The notes beneath the pieces were generated by a model. The model worked only from the letters and a program-made list of their open reading frames with translations. It was not told the DNA's origin and searched no databases. DNA of 64,000 bases from Cytobacillus sp. S13-E01. GTDB taxonomy: Bacteria; Bacillota; Bacilli; Bacillales; Bacillaceae_L. Made by a program: the position numbers and the translations under genes. Every line of letters starts with the position of its first letter. Position 1 is the stretch's first letter. Location of the stretch: NCBI RefSeq assembly GCF_029193815.1, contig NZ_JARFVC010000004.1, positions 62,001 through 126,000 on the forward strand, read 5' to 3'. This document shows positions 8,223-16,426 of the stretch, piece by piece.

Positions 8223-9209
8223 ATGGCGATTGAAAATTTACTAGAAGTAAAAAACTTACAAACTCATTTTCATACAGAAGCAGGAGTGATTCCATCTGTT
8301 GATGGTGTCTCCTTTACGGTTCGAAAGGGAGAAACGATTGCGGTTGTTGGTGAATCAGGCTGTGGAAAAAGTGTTACATCCTTATCTATCATGGGATTAG
8401 TAGGTGCTCCAGGGAAGATAGAAGGTGGAGAGGTCGTTTTTGAAGGTAGAGATTTAACCAAACTATCTAAGAAAGATATGCGGAAATTACGTGGGAATGA
8501 CATTGCGATGATTTTTCAAGAACCTCTAACCTCGCTTAATCCACTATTTACAGTCGGAAACCAAATATCGGAAGCTATTAAATTGCACCAAAAGGTTTCC
8601 AAAGAAGAAGCAAAAGTGAAGAGTATTGAAATGTTAAAAAAGGTAGGCATACCGAGAGCTGAAAAAGTTTATTCCTCACACCCTCATTTATTAAGTGGTG
8701 GGATGAGACAGAGAGTAATGATAGCGATGGCGCTTTCTTGTAATCCGAAGCTATTAATTGCTGATGAACCTACGACAGCCCTTGATGTAACTATTCAAGC
8801 TCAAATTTTAGAATTAATGAAAGAGTTAACGCGTGAATATAATACCTCAATCATGCTAATTACTCATGATTTAGGGGTAGTGGCTGAAATGGTTGACACG
8901 GTTATCGTTATGTATGCCGGCCAAGTCGTTGAGCATACCGATGTGTTCACTCTTTTTAAAAATCCAAAGCATCCTTATACAAAAGGATTGCTAGATAGTA
9001 CACCTAAAATTCACGAAATAAAGGATGAACTACAATCGATCGAAGGGACAGTTCCTAGTCCTGCTACTATGCCACAAGGCTGCCGTTTTCAGCCGCGTTG
9101 CCCTTTTGCATTAGAAAAATGTAAACATCAGCTACCTGAGCTACAAGAGTTAGCAACAGATCATAAAGTTCGTTGCTGGTTACATGAAGAGGGAGAGGTG
9201 GCAATCTAA
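8223..9209 (+). CDS. dppD: Oligopeptide/dipeptide ABC transporter ATPase, DppD/OppD type
   Basis: 328 aa with Walker [11 protein letters not shown]-loop [11 protein letters not shown], signature [13 protein letters not shown], Walker [15 protein letters not shown]-loop LITHDLG, and the C-terminal peptide-transporter region with CRFQPRCPF. All catalytic residues are intact. Start ATG 8223 follows GGAGGGGGTTAAAAC. It lies just after the dppC stub and overlaps the translational region of dppF. Because the permease and binding-protein genes are gone from this locus, it can work only by pairing with membrane proteins encoded elsewhere, or is a stranded relic. Confidence 0.93.
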   Translation: MAIENLLEVKNLQTHFHTEAGVIPSVDGVSFTVRKGETIAVVGESGCGKSVTSLSIMGLVGAPGKIEGGEVVFEGRDLTKLSKKDMRKLRGNDIAMIFQEPLTSLNPLFTVGNQISEAIKLHQKVSKEEAKVKSIEMLKKVGIPRAEKVYSSHPHLLSGGMRQRVMIAMALSCNPKLLIADEPTTALDVTIQAQILELMKELTREYNTSIMLITHDLGVVAEMVDTVIVMYAGQVVEHTDVFTLFKNPKHPYTKGLLDSTPKIHEIKDELQSIEGTVPSPATMPQGCRFQPRCPFALEKCKHQLPELQELATDHKVRCWLHEEGEVAI

Positions 9210-9210
9210 C

Positions 9211-10233
9211 ATGGCAGAAACGAAAGTACAAGCAAAGTATCTATTAGAAGTAAAAGGCTTGAAAAAATACTTTGATGTTTCTGAAGGTCTTTTTAAAAGA
9301 AAGAAACAATATTTACGCGCTGTAGACGGAATTGACTTTAGAGTGAAACAGGGCGAAACACTCGGTATTGTTGGTGAATCTGGTTGTGGAAAATCAACGA
9401 CAGGTAATCTTATTATGCATCTACTTGATAAAACAGAGGGAGAAATTATCTTTGAAGGTGTGGAACTAAGTTCGCTTTCAGCTGAAGAATTACGTAAGAA
9501 ACGCTCAGAAATTCAAATGATTTTCCAGGATCCTTTTTCATCGTTAAATCCAAGAATGCGTGTGTTTGATATTATTGCCGAACCTTTAATTACACACCGC
9601 CAGGTAAAGAAGAAGGAGTTAGAGGAACAAGTCTATGAACTAATGGATGTCGTTGGATTGGATCGTTCATATGCGCGGCGGTTTCCACATGAGTTTAGTG
9701 GAGGGCAACGACAAAGAATTGGGATTGCACGGGCAATTGCATTAAAGCCAAAGCTAGTTATTTGTGATGAACCAGTCTCGGCTTTAGATGTATCGATTCA
9801 ATCACAAATTCTAAACCTGATGGCAAGGCTTCAAAAGGAATTTAACTTAACCTTCATTTTTATCGGACATGGTTTACCTGCTGTTAAGCATATCAGTGAT
9901 CGAATTGCCGTTATGTATCTTGGGAAAATTGTTGAAATTACGACAAAGGAAAAGTTATTTGATCAGCCGTTACATCCATATACAGAAGGCTTACTTTCTG
10001 CAGTGCCACTTGCAGATCCATTTTTAAGAGATAAGAAGAACCGTATTATTTTAGAAGGTGATATACCGAGTCCTGCGAATCCCCCATCTGGTTGCCGCTT
10101 TCATACGAGATGTGCGTATGCTCAGGATAAATGTAAAATAGATGTCCCAGAGCTTATTGAAGAAAATACAGAACATTTTGTAGCATGTCATTTTCCTCTT
10201 AAGGAAGGTCATGGGATATTACAAGACATATAA
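9211..10233 (+). CDS. dppF: Oligopeptide/dipeptide ABC transporter ATPase, DppF/OppF type
   Basis: 340 aa. ATG 9211 is preferred over an upstream in-frame ATG (9184) because GAGAGGTGG precedes it and it is one base after the dppD stop. Walker [11 protein letters not shown]-loop [11 protein letters not shown], signature [12 protein letters not shown] and Walker [13 protein letters not shown] are canonical, and the C-terminus has [14 protein letters not shown]. The H-loop reads FIGHGLPAV instead of the usual AHDLSVV: the histidine stays but its neighbours have drifted, which may be an early sign of relaxed selection after loss of the partner permease genes. Confidence 0.92.
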   Translation: MAETKVQAKYLLEVKGLKKYFDVSEGLFKRKKQYLRAVDGIDFRVKQGETLGIVGESGCGKSTTGNLIMHLLDKTEGEIIFEGVELSSLSAEELRKKRSEIQMIFQDPFSSLNPRMRVFDIIAEPLITHRQVKKKELEEQVYELMDVVGLDRSYARRFPHEFSGGQRQRIGIARAIALKPKLVICDEPVSALDVSIQSQILNLMARLQKEFNLTFIFIGHGLPAVKHISDRIAVMYLGKIVEITTKEKLFDQPLHPYTEGLLSAVPLADPFLRDKKNRIILEGDIPSPANPPSGCRFHTRCAYAQDKCKIDVPELIEENTEHFVACHFPLKEGHGILQDI

Positions 10234-10265
10234 TAGAGTAAAGTATAGAAGGTTTGAACTTAGTT

Positions 10266-10570
10266 TTTGGTGTCTAGCACCGGGCGCCATCGGACCTGAG
10301 GTCATAAGCTTGTCTAGCTTCAGCGCATAGAAACTCGAGAAACTTCAACTCCTCCTACAGAAGCAAAGAACGCTTCTTTCGTCGGAGTCTCCAGTTTTCT
10401 CGTTTCTTACCAAGGCGCTTACGCATTTCAGACAATCCCTTCCGAAGGCAAAAAGACGCCTTCTGAAGGGCTCGTCTTATGCTTGACTTGCAAAGGATGT
10501 GCTGATGTCGATGTTCGCCACAGGACGTGGCGGGTCTTAATCGACGTTCCTCTAGGCGGGCGCCCTGCAT
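10266..10570. repeat. Dispersed modular hairpin repeat interrupted by a second element
   Basis: Same outer family as 7691-7911: left end GTGTCTAGCACCGGGCGCC, CATCGGACCTGAGGTCATAAGC, then (after an insertion) CAATCCCTTCCGAAGGC, the CTCGTCTTATGCTTGACTTG link, the GCCACAGGACGTGGC hairpin and right end GGCGGGCGCCCTGC. It lies between dppF and the peptidase gene; the frame that seems to extend the peptidase upstream of 10602 is repeat sequence. Confidence 0.8.
10308..10430. repeat. Second hairpin element nested inside the first
   Basis: Begins TTGTCTAGCTTCAGCGC and ends CCAAGGCGCTTACGC, with an internal hairpin around AGAAGCAAAGAACGCTTCTT and a larger pairing ACTCGAGAAACTTC...CTCGTTTCTTACC. It splits the outer repeat at the ATAAGC|CAATCCC position seen uninterrupted in the copy at 34711-34876. 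Ends resemble those of the outer family but the body differs, so it looks like a related element that inserted. Confidence 0.65.
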
Positions 10571-10601
10571 TTTCGTAATAATAAATCAGGAGTGGTCAGA
10601 A

Positions 10602-11735
10602 GTGAATACGTTTTTGCATGGTAAGCAAGAGGAAATGCTTAAATTAATTGAGCAGCTAGTAAATATAGACAGTGGGTCATATCATAAAGAGGGCATCGAT
10701 AAGGTCGGTTCGATTTTAAAGGAAAAATACGAAGAACTCGGTTTTATTGTTGAAGTAAAGGAAGAAAAAGAATTTGGAAATAACTTAGTCATTCAGCATA
10801 AAGATGCAAAAAATCCAAAAATTATCCTTGTTGCCCATATGGATACAGTATTTCCTAAAGGAACGGTAGCAGAAAGACCATTTAGAATAGAAGGTGATCG
10901 TGCATATGGACCTGGTGTAGTGGATATGAAATCAAGTCATGTAGAACTTTTGTATGCACTAAAGGCGTTACAGCAAGCGGGAATCAAGAGTTACGAAAAT
11001 GTCCAAGTCATTCTAAATAGTGATGAAGAAATAGGTTCGAAAACCTCCCGTGCAATTATAGAAAAAAATTCAAAAGGTAAAGAATACGCACTCATTATGG
11101 AACCTGCACGAAAAGATGGTTCACTTGTTTCCTCAAGACGCGGTGGTGGTCGCTATACGTTAATCGTCAAAGGAAAAGCAGCACATTCAGGAATCGAGCC
11201 TCAAAATGGAAGAAGTGCAATTGAAGAATTAGCACATAAAATCATCCAACTACACAGTCTGACTGATCATGAAAAAGGTATCAGTGTCAATGTTGGTCTG
11301 ATTGAAGGTGGCTCATCGGTTAACACCGTTTCACCAAGTGCAGTTGCCCATGTCGATATTCGTATATCCGAAATGGCCCAAGCACAATTTCTAAAAGATA
11401 AAATTGAACAAATCTGTGCAACGTCCGAGGTGTCAGGCACGAAAATCACATTAGAAGGAAATATCAGTCGCCCACCAATGGAAAAAAATGAGCAGACAAA
11501 GTCATTGCTCCATGTTATTGAAGAAGTTGGGAAAGAAATCGGGATCAAGGTGTTTGATACTGCAACCGGGGGTGGATCAGATGCGTCCTTTACCTCAGCC
11601 ACAGGTGTAGCAACCGTAGACGGACTAGGTCCTGTTGGAGGTAACGCGCACAGTGAAAATGAATACTTAGAAATCCCGACTCTGACTGAGCGGACTTTGT
11701 TATTAGCGAAGACGATTCAAAGATTGTCGGAGTAA
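10602..11735 (+). CDS. M20 family metallopeptidase (glutamate carboxypeptidase-like)
   Basis: 377 aa starting at GTG 10602, chosen because CAGGAGTGG lies 8 nt upstream and everything further upstream is repeat DNA. Di-zinc ligands are visible: VAHMDTVF, GPGVVDMKS, NSDEEIGS with the catalytic Glu-Glu pair, the MEPAR glutamate and the C-terminal histidine in NAHSENEY. A lid/dimerisation domain sits between (GKAAHSGIEPQNGRSAIEEL). The layout matches CPG2/ArgE-DapE-type exopeptidases that release C-terminal Glu or deacylate amino acids. It has no signal peptide and is probably cytoplasmic. Next to peptide-uptake ATPases, use of imported peptides is a reasonable inference. Confidence 0.9.
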   Translation: MNTFLHGKQEEMLKLIEQLVNIDSGSYHKEGIDKVGSILKEKYEELGFIVEVKEEKEFGNNLVIQHKDAKNPKIILVAHMDTVFPKGTVAERPFRIEGDRAYGPGVVDMKSSHVELLYALKALQQAGIKSYENVQVILNSDEEIGSKTSRAIIEKNSKGKEYALIMEPARKDGSLVSSRRGGGRYTLIVKGKAAHSGIEPQNGRSAIEELAHKIIQLHSLTDHEKGISVNVGLIEGGSSVNTVSPSAVAHVDIRISEMAQAQFLKDKIEQICATSEVSGTKITLEGNISRPPMEKNEQTKSLLHVIEEVGKEIGIKVFDTATGGGSDASFTSATGVATVDGLGPVGGNAHSENEYLEIPTLTERTLLLAKTIQRLSE

Positions 11736-11744
11736 ATATAGAAT

Positions 11745-11783
11745 TTTTTTGGTGCCAGCATGCGAGCTGACACCATTTTTTTG
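11745..11783. terminator. Bidirectional terminator
   Basis: Perfect 10-bp stem TGGTGCCAGC / GCTGACACCA (one wobble) flanked by A/T-rich TTTTTT on both sides, after the M20 peptidase gene. Confidence 0.85.
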
Positions 11784-11830
11784 AAGATTAATAGAATAGG
11801 TTATATACTAAGGGACAAAGGAGTGGGAAA

Positions 11831-11986
11831 ATGGGATTATTCAATTTCTTTAACAAAAAATGTACAATTTGCAAGCGAAAGGTAAGTCCTTTACGGAAAT
11901 ATGTAGATGACAAGGGCACTACGCTCCAAGTCTGCCTTCCTTGTTCAGAATATGCGGAACGTAGGGCTTATAAGTTGAAAAGATAA
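11831..11986 (+). CDS. 51-aa double-CxxC zinc-ribbon protein
   Basis: Starts at ATG 11831 with AAAGGAG 8 nt upstream. The product is MGLFNFFNKKCTICKRKVSP and so on, with two cysteine pairs (CTIC near residue 11 and CLPC near residue 37), a basic middle and a basic C-terminus. Two CxxC knuckles 25 residues apart are typical of a single structural zinc site. No signal peptide. Small proteins of this layout are common in Bacillaceae and uncharacterised. Stands alone between a terminator and a decayed gene. Confidence 0.75.
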   Translation: MGLFNFFNKKCTICKRKVSPLRKYVDDKGTTLQVCLPCSEYAERRAYKLKR

Positions 11987-12190
11987 CAATAAATTATTCC
12001 ACAATGCTAACTACTTTGGTTTATTATTACGTAGTTAGGCTACTTAAATCAACAAGTCAAAATCACTGATCTTACAGCTAGTCACACGAACATGACCTAT
12101 CGTTTTTTTATAATCAATGACATTGCCGTATTTACGAAAAGAGCCTACTTTTATTTTTTTACTGTTTGTTCGTACTATGAGGTATGAAGT

Positions 12191-12385
12191 ATGTTTTCAC
12201 CGTGGGAATACAACATTGATAAAGCAACAAAGCAATTATTAGAAAATAACGACTGGGCTGAACCAAATAAAAATGACCTACCCACTGGTGGGGAGTTAGT
12301 TGAACAATATTTAAGTCCATTAAGTGAAGTTCCTGAGATTAAAAAAACACGGTTGATTTTAGTGAGTTTTCTAAGGCGATACTGA
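12191..12385 (+). pseudogene. Fragment of an NAD(P)/FAD-dependent oxidoreductase
   Basis: The 64-codon frame contains MFSPWEYNIDKATKQLLENN and LPTGGELVEQYLSPLSEVPE, which matches the stretch following the first Rossmann fold (HVR-FSPWEYNIDKAA...LPTG-ELVE-YL-PL) in a family of Bacillus flavoprotein monooxygenase-like proteins. The N-terminal dinucleotide-binding domain and the remaining ~300 residues are absent and no ribosome site fits, so this is a deletion remnant. Family recall is moderate. Confidence 0.6.
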
Positions 12386-12810
12386 GTAATTAGGTGTCAG
12401 GCATGGGTCCCTTGCACCATTTTCTATGAGTTGACCGCATAAATTACAATATATATTCTCCTTTTAATTGGTAATATGTGCTAGATATATCGATTTATGT
12501 GCAGAATCTCAACTTTTACGTGCGGATTTTGACGTTTACGAGCGTGATTTAGTAAAATACGTGCGAAAATCCACTAAATACGTGCACAACCTATAAACTA
12601 AGCTTAAAACCAATCGTCACCTTGCTGAATCCACATAAATCCTCTACTTTTAAATTATCCACATTCTAGGAGCCAATCTATGAAAATTAAACTACTCATT
12701 CTAGTATCTATCATTTTGTTTATCAGTCTGATAGTATTCTACACGTAGGATAGAGTTCAACTCCTTAAGGAAGACACAACCCAAATAAACCAACACACAA
12801 ATCAAAACCC
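12386..12810. other. Gene-poor stretch with ACGTGC-type words and a tiny ORF
   Basis: A GGTGTCAGGC hairpin near 12392-12412 may terminate leftward-decayed sequence. Between 12500 and 12595 the heptamer ACGTGCG or close variants recur about every 20-30 bp (TTTACGTGCGG, TTTACGAGCG, AATACGTGCG, AATACGTGCA). At 12680-12748 a 22-codon frame (MKIKLLILVSIILFISLIVF then YT) follows TAGGAGCC; it could be a hydrophobic micropeptide or the start of a lost gene. Nothing else is recognisable. Confidence 0.4.
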
Positions 12811-12839
12811 TATACAAACCCGTCCATTCTTTGTATAAT
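12811..12839 (+). promoter_or_regulatory. Probable sigma-A promoter of the B12 operon
   Basis: TATACA (12811-12816) and TATAAT (12834-12839) with 17-bp spacing, ~28 bp before the start of the cobalamin aptamer. The -10 is consensus, the -35 matches 4 of 6. Confidence 0.6.
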
Positions 12840-12866
12840 AGATTTCGACATAAGAAAACTGAATCG

Positions 12867-13049
12867 GCAAAAAACAGGTGCTAATCGTCTATTCGAATAA
12901 AAATAGATTATTAGCTTAATAGGGAAGTTGGTTAAAGTCCAACGCGGTCCCGCCACTGTAAATGAGAGCGACCTATATTACGTCACTGTCCATCCGGATG
13001 GGAAGACATAGGGAGCAATGATCATGAGCCAGGAAACCTGCCTGTTTTT
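12867..13049 (+). promoter_or_regulatory. Cobalamin (B12) riboswitch
   Basis: Class signature in order: AAACAGGTGCTAAT, AATAGGGAAGTTGGTTAAAGTCC.., the highly conserved CCAACGCGGTCCCGCCACTGTAAATGAG core, GGAAGACATAGGG, and the B12 box GAGCCAGGAAACCTGCCTG, whose end pairs with the 5' CAGGT. All P1 and core elements are intact. It senses adenosyl- or other cobalamins and normally shuts off uptake genes when the vitamin is plentiful. It heads the six-gene unit 13332-19580, which gives those genes their cobalamin assignment. Confidence 0.95.
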
Positions 13050-13081
13050 ATTGCACCATTAACCTACGCGGATAGGAGGGT

Positions 13082-13150
13082 GTTAAGACGGAGCGATCCT
13101 TTCGTATTCCGCTTAACTCTACATAATCTCCTCCATAGGGGATTTTTTTT
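13082..13150 (+). terminator. Expression platform: hairpin plus terminator of the B12 riboswitch
   Basis: A hairpin GTTAAG..CGGA / TCCG.CTTAAC (13082-13116) is followed by a short stem AATCTCC / GGGGATT and T8 (13125-13150). This fits an attenuator downstream of the aptamer. Confidence 0.7.
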
Positions 13151-13157
13151 ATCCCAC

Positions 13158-13284
13158 TCTTAAGGGGCAGTAATCTCCCCACCTCAAAACTTGGAGAATT
13201 CGAGGGAGGTTAGGTGTGGGATCAACTGCCCCTAAAGGTCCGATAAGTTCAACTAACAATCAGTGGGAAAAAGCCCCCACTGAT
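13158..13284 (+). promoter_or_regulatory. Two further leader hairpins before the first B12 gene
   Basis: A long-range stem pairs TAAGGGGCAGT (from ~13160) with ACTGCCCCTA (~13232), enclosing a second pairing, and a 10-bp hairpin AATCAGTGGG / CCCACTGATT lies at 13257-13284. Neither has a T-tract. They may be processing or stability elements, or part of translational control. Confidence 0.5.
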
Positions 13285-13331
13285 TGAAGGTTCACTTTAT
13301 GCCAAAATATGATGAATGGGGAGAGTTACAA

Positions 13332-15080
13332 ATGTTGAAACGAAATTTACGTGCACTCAGTTCATTACTGTTGGTGTTTGCACTATTTGTTGGTGGATTC
13401 CAAACACAAGCGTTAGCTGCAGAGCAAGAAGAAACAATTACGATAATCGGTAATGCAGAAGTAGGGACATTACTTGACCTGACAGTCGTCAAAGACGCAG
13501 AAAATCAAACGGCTTTTGATGTACTTGTTAAAGCTGTGGGTGAAGATAGTATCGAGTACACTGACGGTCAATATGGAAAAATGATTAATGGCATTAAAGG
13601 CCTAACTGCAGAAGGTAATTTTTACTGGGCCTTTTATATTAACGGAGTATCAGCGCAAGTTGGTGCAGATAGCTATGTTGTGCAAGATGATGATCAACTA
13701 ACGTTCCAATATATTGATTGGACGGTGCCAGTTGAGAACACTACATCAATTACAGTTGTTGGAAAAGATGGCAAGACCGTTAAAGAAGCGACAGCTATCG
13801 CATTTATCAACAATCCAACTGCTTTTCAACTTCTACAAGTCGTGTTAGGACATGACAAAATTAAATATAGCGAAGAACAATATGGGAAGATGATCTCAGC
13901 TATTGACGATCTTGCAGCTGAAGGTACGTACTATTGGGCATTCTATGTAAATGGTGAAATGGCGTCTGTAGGTGCTGACAGCTATGAACTTAAAGCTAGC
14001 GATGAAATAACATTTAAATATGAATCATTGGAAGCACCGACAGAAGAAACAAACGATGAAATTATAGTAGAAACACCTGCAATCCCTTTTGATCAGAAAA
14101 CACTTGGAACAGCGGTAGACACTGCAAGTCAGTATGTCTTAGCTAACCAAATAGGTGAGTGGGAAGCAATCGCTTTAAATAAAGCGGGAAAAAGCGTACC
14201 ACCAAGTTACTTAACAACTGTACAAAAACTAGTGAAAGAAAAAGAAGGTAAATTTTCAAGAATTACAGATACAGAGCGTTATGTACTAGGAATTTTAGCA
14301 GCTGGTGGTAATCCTACTAATGTTGAAGGCTACAATCTAGTAGAAGCAATCTATAATGGAGACGTTACGAAGCAAGGCCTAAACGGAGTAGCATATGGCT
14401 TACTTGCGTTAGATAGCGCTGATTTTGAGATTCCTGAAAATGCAACTTGGACACGTGAAAAGCTAGTTAGCCACTTACTAGAAAAGCAAAATGAAGATGG
14501 TGGCTGGTCTTGGGATGGAAGTGCAACAAGTGATATTGATACAACAGCGATGGTATTGACTGCCCTTGCAGCACACCAAAATCAAGCAGAAGTTCAAATT
14601 TACATTGATCTTGCTGTGGAATATTTATCAGCACAATATCAAGCTGGTAAAATTGATAATAGCTCAACTGCAGCTCAAGTTATAATCGCGCTATCAGCTT
14701 TAGGAATCGATGCAAATGGTGAATTATTCGCGAGTGATGCAGGAAGCTTAATCGGTTACCTTCTAACTTTCCAAAATGCAGATGGTGGATTTGACTGGCA
14801 AGGCGGAGATGTGAGTGACGTGTTCACAACAGCTCAAGGATTCCAAGCACTTGTTGCCTACCAGCTATTCGTTAAGGGTGAAGGCTCATTATATACCTTA
14901 CCATTAGTTTCAGACAGTACTCCAGTTGTTGAAAAAGAAGAAACCAAAACAACCACAACTGAAGAAGGTAAATTGCTACCAAATACATCAACAAATATGT
15001 ATAACTACTTAACAGTTGGGATCATCCTTTTGATGATCGGTGCAGTATTTTTTGTAAGTGAAAGAAGAAAGAAGGCATAA
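13332..15080 (+). CDS. Sortase-anchored intrinsic-factor-like cobalamin-binding protein
   Basis: 582 aa from ATG 13332, preferred over TTG 13284 because GGGGAG lies 8 nt upstream and a clean signal peptide follows (MLKRNLRALSSLLLVFALFV, cut after QALAA). Two DUF4430 modules come first (~55-135 and ~150-230), each with the hallmark FYWAFYINGV or YYWAFYVNGE. A prenyltransferase/terpenoid-cyclase-like alpha/alpha toroid follows (~250-540) with repeats such as KQNEDGGWSWDG and FQNADGGFDWQG. The C-terminus has LPNTS (~548), a transmembrane helix and ERRKKA, a wall-sorting signal. Vertebrate intrinsic factor and transcobalamin combine the same two folds in the opposite order. With the riboswitch upstream, extracellular B12 capture is the natural inference; binding itself is not proven by sequence. 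Confidence 0.85.
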   Translation: MLKRNLRALSSLLLVFALFVGGFQTQALAAEQEETITIIGNAEVGTLLDLTVVKDAENQTAFDVLVKAVGEDSIEYTDGQYGKMINGIKGLTAEGNFYWAFYINGVSAQVGADSYVVQDDDQLTFQYIDWTVPVENTTSITVVGKDGKTVKEATAIAFINNPTAFQLLQVVLGHDKIKYSEEQYGKMISAIDDLAAEGTYYWAFYVNGEMASVGADSYELKASDEITFKYESLEAPTEETNDEIIVETPAIPFDQKTLGTAVDTASQYVLANQIGEWEAIALNKAGKSVPPSYLTTVQKLVKEKEGKFSRITDTERYVLGILAAGGNPTNVEGYNLVEAIYNGDVTKQGLNGVAYGLLALDSADFEIPENATWTREKLVSHLLEKQNEDGGWSWDGSATSDIDTTAMVLTALAAHQNQAEVQIYIDLAVEYLSAQYQAGKIDNSSTAAQVIIALSALGIDANGELFASDAGSLIGYLLTFQNADGGFDWQGGDVSDVFTTAQGFQALVAYQLFVKGEGSLYTLPLVSDSTPVVEKEETKTTTTEEGKLLPNTSTNMYNYLTVGIILLMIGAVFFVSERRKKA

Positions 15081-15652
15081 TGGCTATGAAAAGAAAAATA
15101 TCCCTCTTGTTTTTGGCTGGAGGGTTCTTTTTTATAACAGTCGCAGGAATCCAAATTTATAGTTCCAAAAAGATACAGTCCGAAACACTTGAAAAAGCAA
15201 CACAACTTGTAAAGGCAGAACAGCCGGTCAGCTTTGAAAAAGTACCCCCTTCCCAAAATGAGGATGTAATCGGTATCCTAAACCTGCAACCTCTTGCTGA
15301 ACAATTTCCAATCGTTGCGGGCACAACTGATGAGGATCTCGAAAAAGGAGTAGGACATTACGATGGTACAGCATTTCCTAATGAAAAAGATCAAATCGTC
15401 TTGTCGGGTCACAGAGATACAGTTTTTAAAAGGCTAGGCGAATTAAAACTTGGCGATGAACTGACTGTTGAAATGCCTTATGGAACGTTTACGTATGTAA
15501 TTGAGAAAACGTTCATTGTGGAAGCGGACGACCGGACGGTTATAAAGTCAACTGCACCAAATGAAGTTTTAACGTTAACAACCTGTTACCCCTTTAATTT
15601 TGTTGGAGATGCCCCGCAAAGGTACATTGTAAATGCAAAGCGAAAACCGTAG
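15080..15652 (+). CDS. Sortase (class D-like) dedicated to the B12 operon
   Basis: 190 aa, start overlapping the previous stop (TAATG). An N-terminal membrane anchor (~8-28) is followed by a sortase barrel with all three catalytic residues: His111 in SGHRDT, Cys169 in TLTTCYPF and Arg181 in PQRYIV. The TLTTC-YPF context and single N-terminal anchor fit class D enzymes, which in Bacillus use LPNTA or LPDTS-type signals; the neighbour upstream ends in LPNTS. The tight coupling (1-nt overlap) argues for a one-enzyme, one-substrate pair that fixes the B12 receptor to peptidoglycan. A start six bases further in (ATG 15086) is also possible. Confidence 0.92.
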   Translation: MAMKRKISLLFLAGGFFFITVAGIQIYSSKKIQSETLEKATQLVKAEQPVSFEKVPPSQNEDVIGILNLQPLAEQFPIVAGTTDEDLEKGVGHYDGTAFPNEKDQIVLSGHRDTVFKRLGELKLGDELTVEMPYGTFTYVIEKTFIVEADDRTVIKSTAPNEVLTLTTCYPFNFVGDAPQRYIVNAKRKP

Positions 15653-15664
15653 GAGGGACACAGA

Positions 15665-16414
15665 ATGAAACTAAAGAATATAACAAACCTCTTGTTTGCA
15701 CTAATGCTTGCTTTATTAATAAGTGGCTGTGGTACTAGCACTGAAACGACGCAGCCTGAAATTCAAAGTCCGGAAGTGGTACAGGAAGAAACGGTAGAAC
15801 AGGACGAAGAGCAGGTTCAAGAAGAGAAAACAACATCCACTGAATCAGCTACACAAGAGGTGAAAACAGAAGAAGCAGTAACCGAAAAGTCGGAGGTTCC
15901 AAAAACAGAAACGACTAAAGAAACAGCAACCGAGCAAGCTAAAACGACACCTAAGGAAAAGACCAAGCAAGTTGAAACAACTAAACCAAAAACCGAACCA
16001 AAAACCGAACCAAAAACCGAAACAAAAACAGAAACAACAAAGCCAAAAACAGAACCAACTCCTCCAAAACAGGAAGAGAAAAAACCCGAGCAACCTTTGC
16101 CAACAGTCACAATCACGATCATTGGTCCTAAAGAGATCGGAACAATTGTTGGCGAAACAAAAGTGAGTTTCAAAGTGGGCGATACAATTCTTGATGTTCT
16201 CTTAACACTAACGAGCCAAATGGATATACCGGTTGAATACAGAGGTAGCGGAGCAACGGGATATGTAGAAGGTATCAATCATATTTATGAATTTGATTAT
16301 GGTGTCAAAAGTGGCTGGGTAGCAAAATCAAACGGCTCTAACCTACCAAAAAGCTCAGATGCCATACAAGTAAAGGATGGAGACCGAATTGACTGGGTTT
16401 ATACGGAAGAATAG
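15665..16414 (+). CDS. DUF4430 lipoprotein with long Thr/Lys/Glu linker
   Basis: 249 aa. Signal peptide ends in lipobox LISGC (residue ~22), so the protein is tethered to the outer face of the membrane. Residues ~25-145 are a low-complexity Glu/Thr/Lys linker with 12-bp DNA repeats giving KTEPKTEPKTETKTE. Residues ~150-249 form one DUF4430 domain (VTITIIGPKEIGTIVG.., GYVEGINHIYEFDYGVKSGW). A long flexible stalk carrying a single beta-domain could collect cobalamin from the wall-anchored protein and pass it to the transporter. That relay is inferred from order and domains. AGGAGGG lies upstream of ATG 15665. Confidence 0.85.
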   Translation: MKLKNITNLLFALMLALLISGCGTSTETTQPEIQSPEVVQEETVEQDEEQVQEEKTTSTESATQEVKTEEAVTEKSEVPKTETTKETATEQAKTTPKEKTKQVETTKPKTEPKTEPKTETKTETTKPKTEPTPPKQEEKKPEQPLPTVTITIIGPKEIGTIVGETKVSFKVGDTILDVLLTLTSQMDIPVEYRGSGATGYVEGINHIYEFDYGVKSGWVAKSNGSNLPKSSDAIQVKDGDRIDWVYTEE

Positions 16415-16426
16415 AAAGGACAACGC

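Noticed and set aside
10355-10601. Frames across the repeat after dppF, including an upstream extension of the M20 peptidase
   Set aside because: They lie in a non-coding dispersed repeat; the peptidase has a proper ribosome site and GTG start at 10602.
13284-13331. TTG start 48 bases upstream of the cobalamin receptor start
   Set aside because: It falls in a leader hairpin and would place charged residues before the signal peptide; ATG 13332 has a GGGGAG site.
15817-16278. Overlapping minus- and plus-strand frames in the lipoprotein linker
   Set aside because: Shadows of the low-complexity Thr/Lys/Glu coding region; no start signals.
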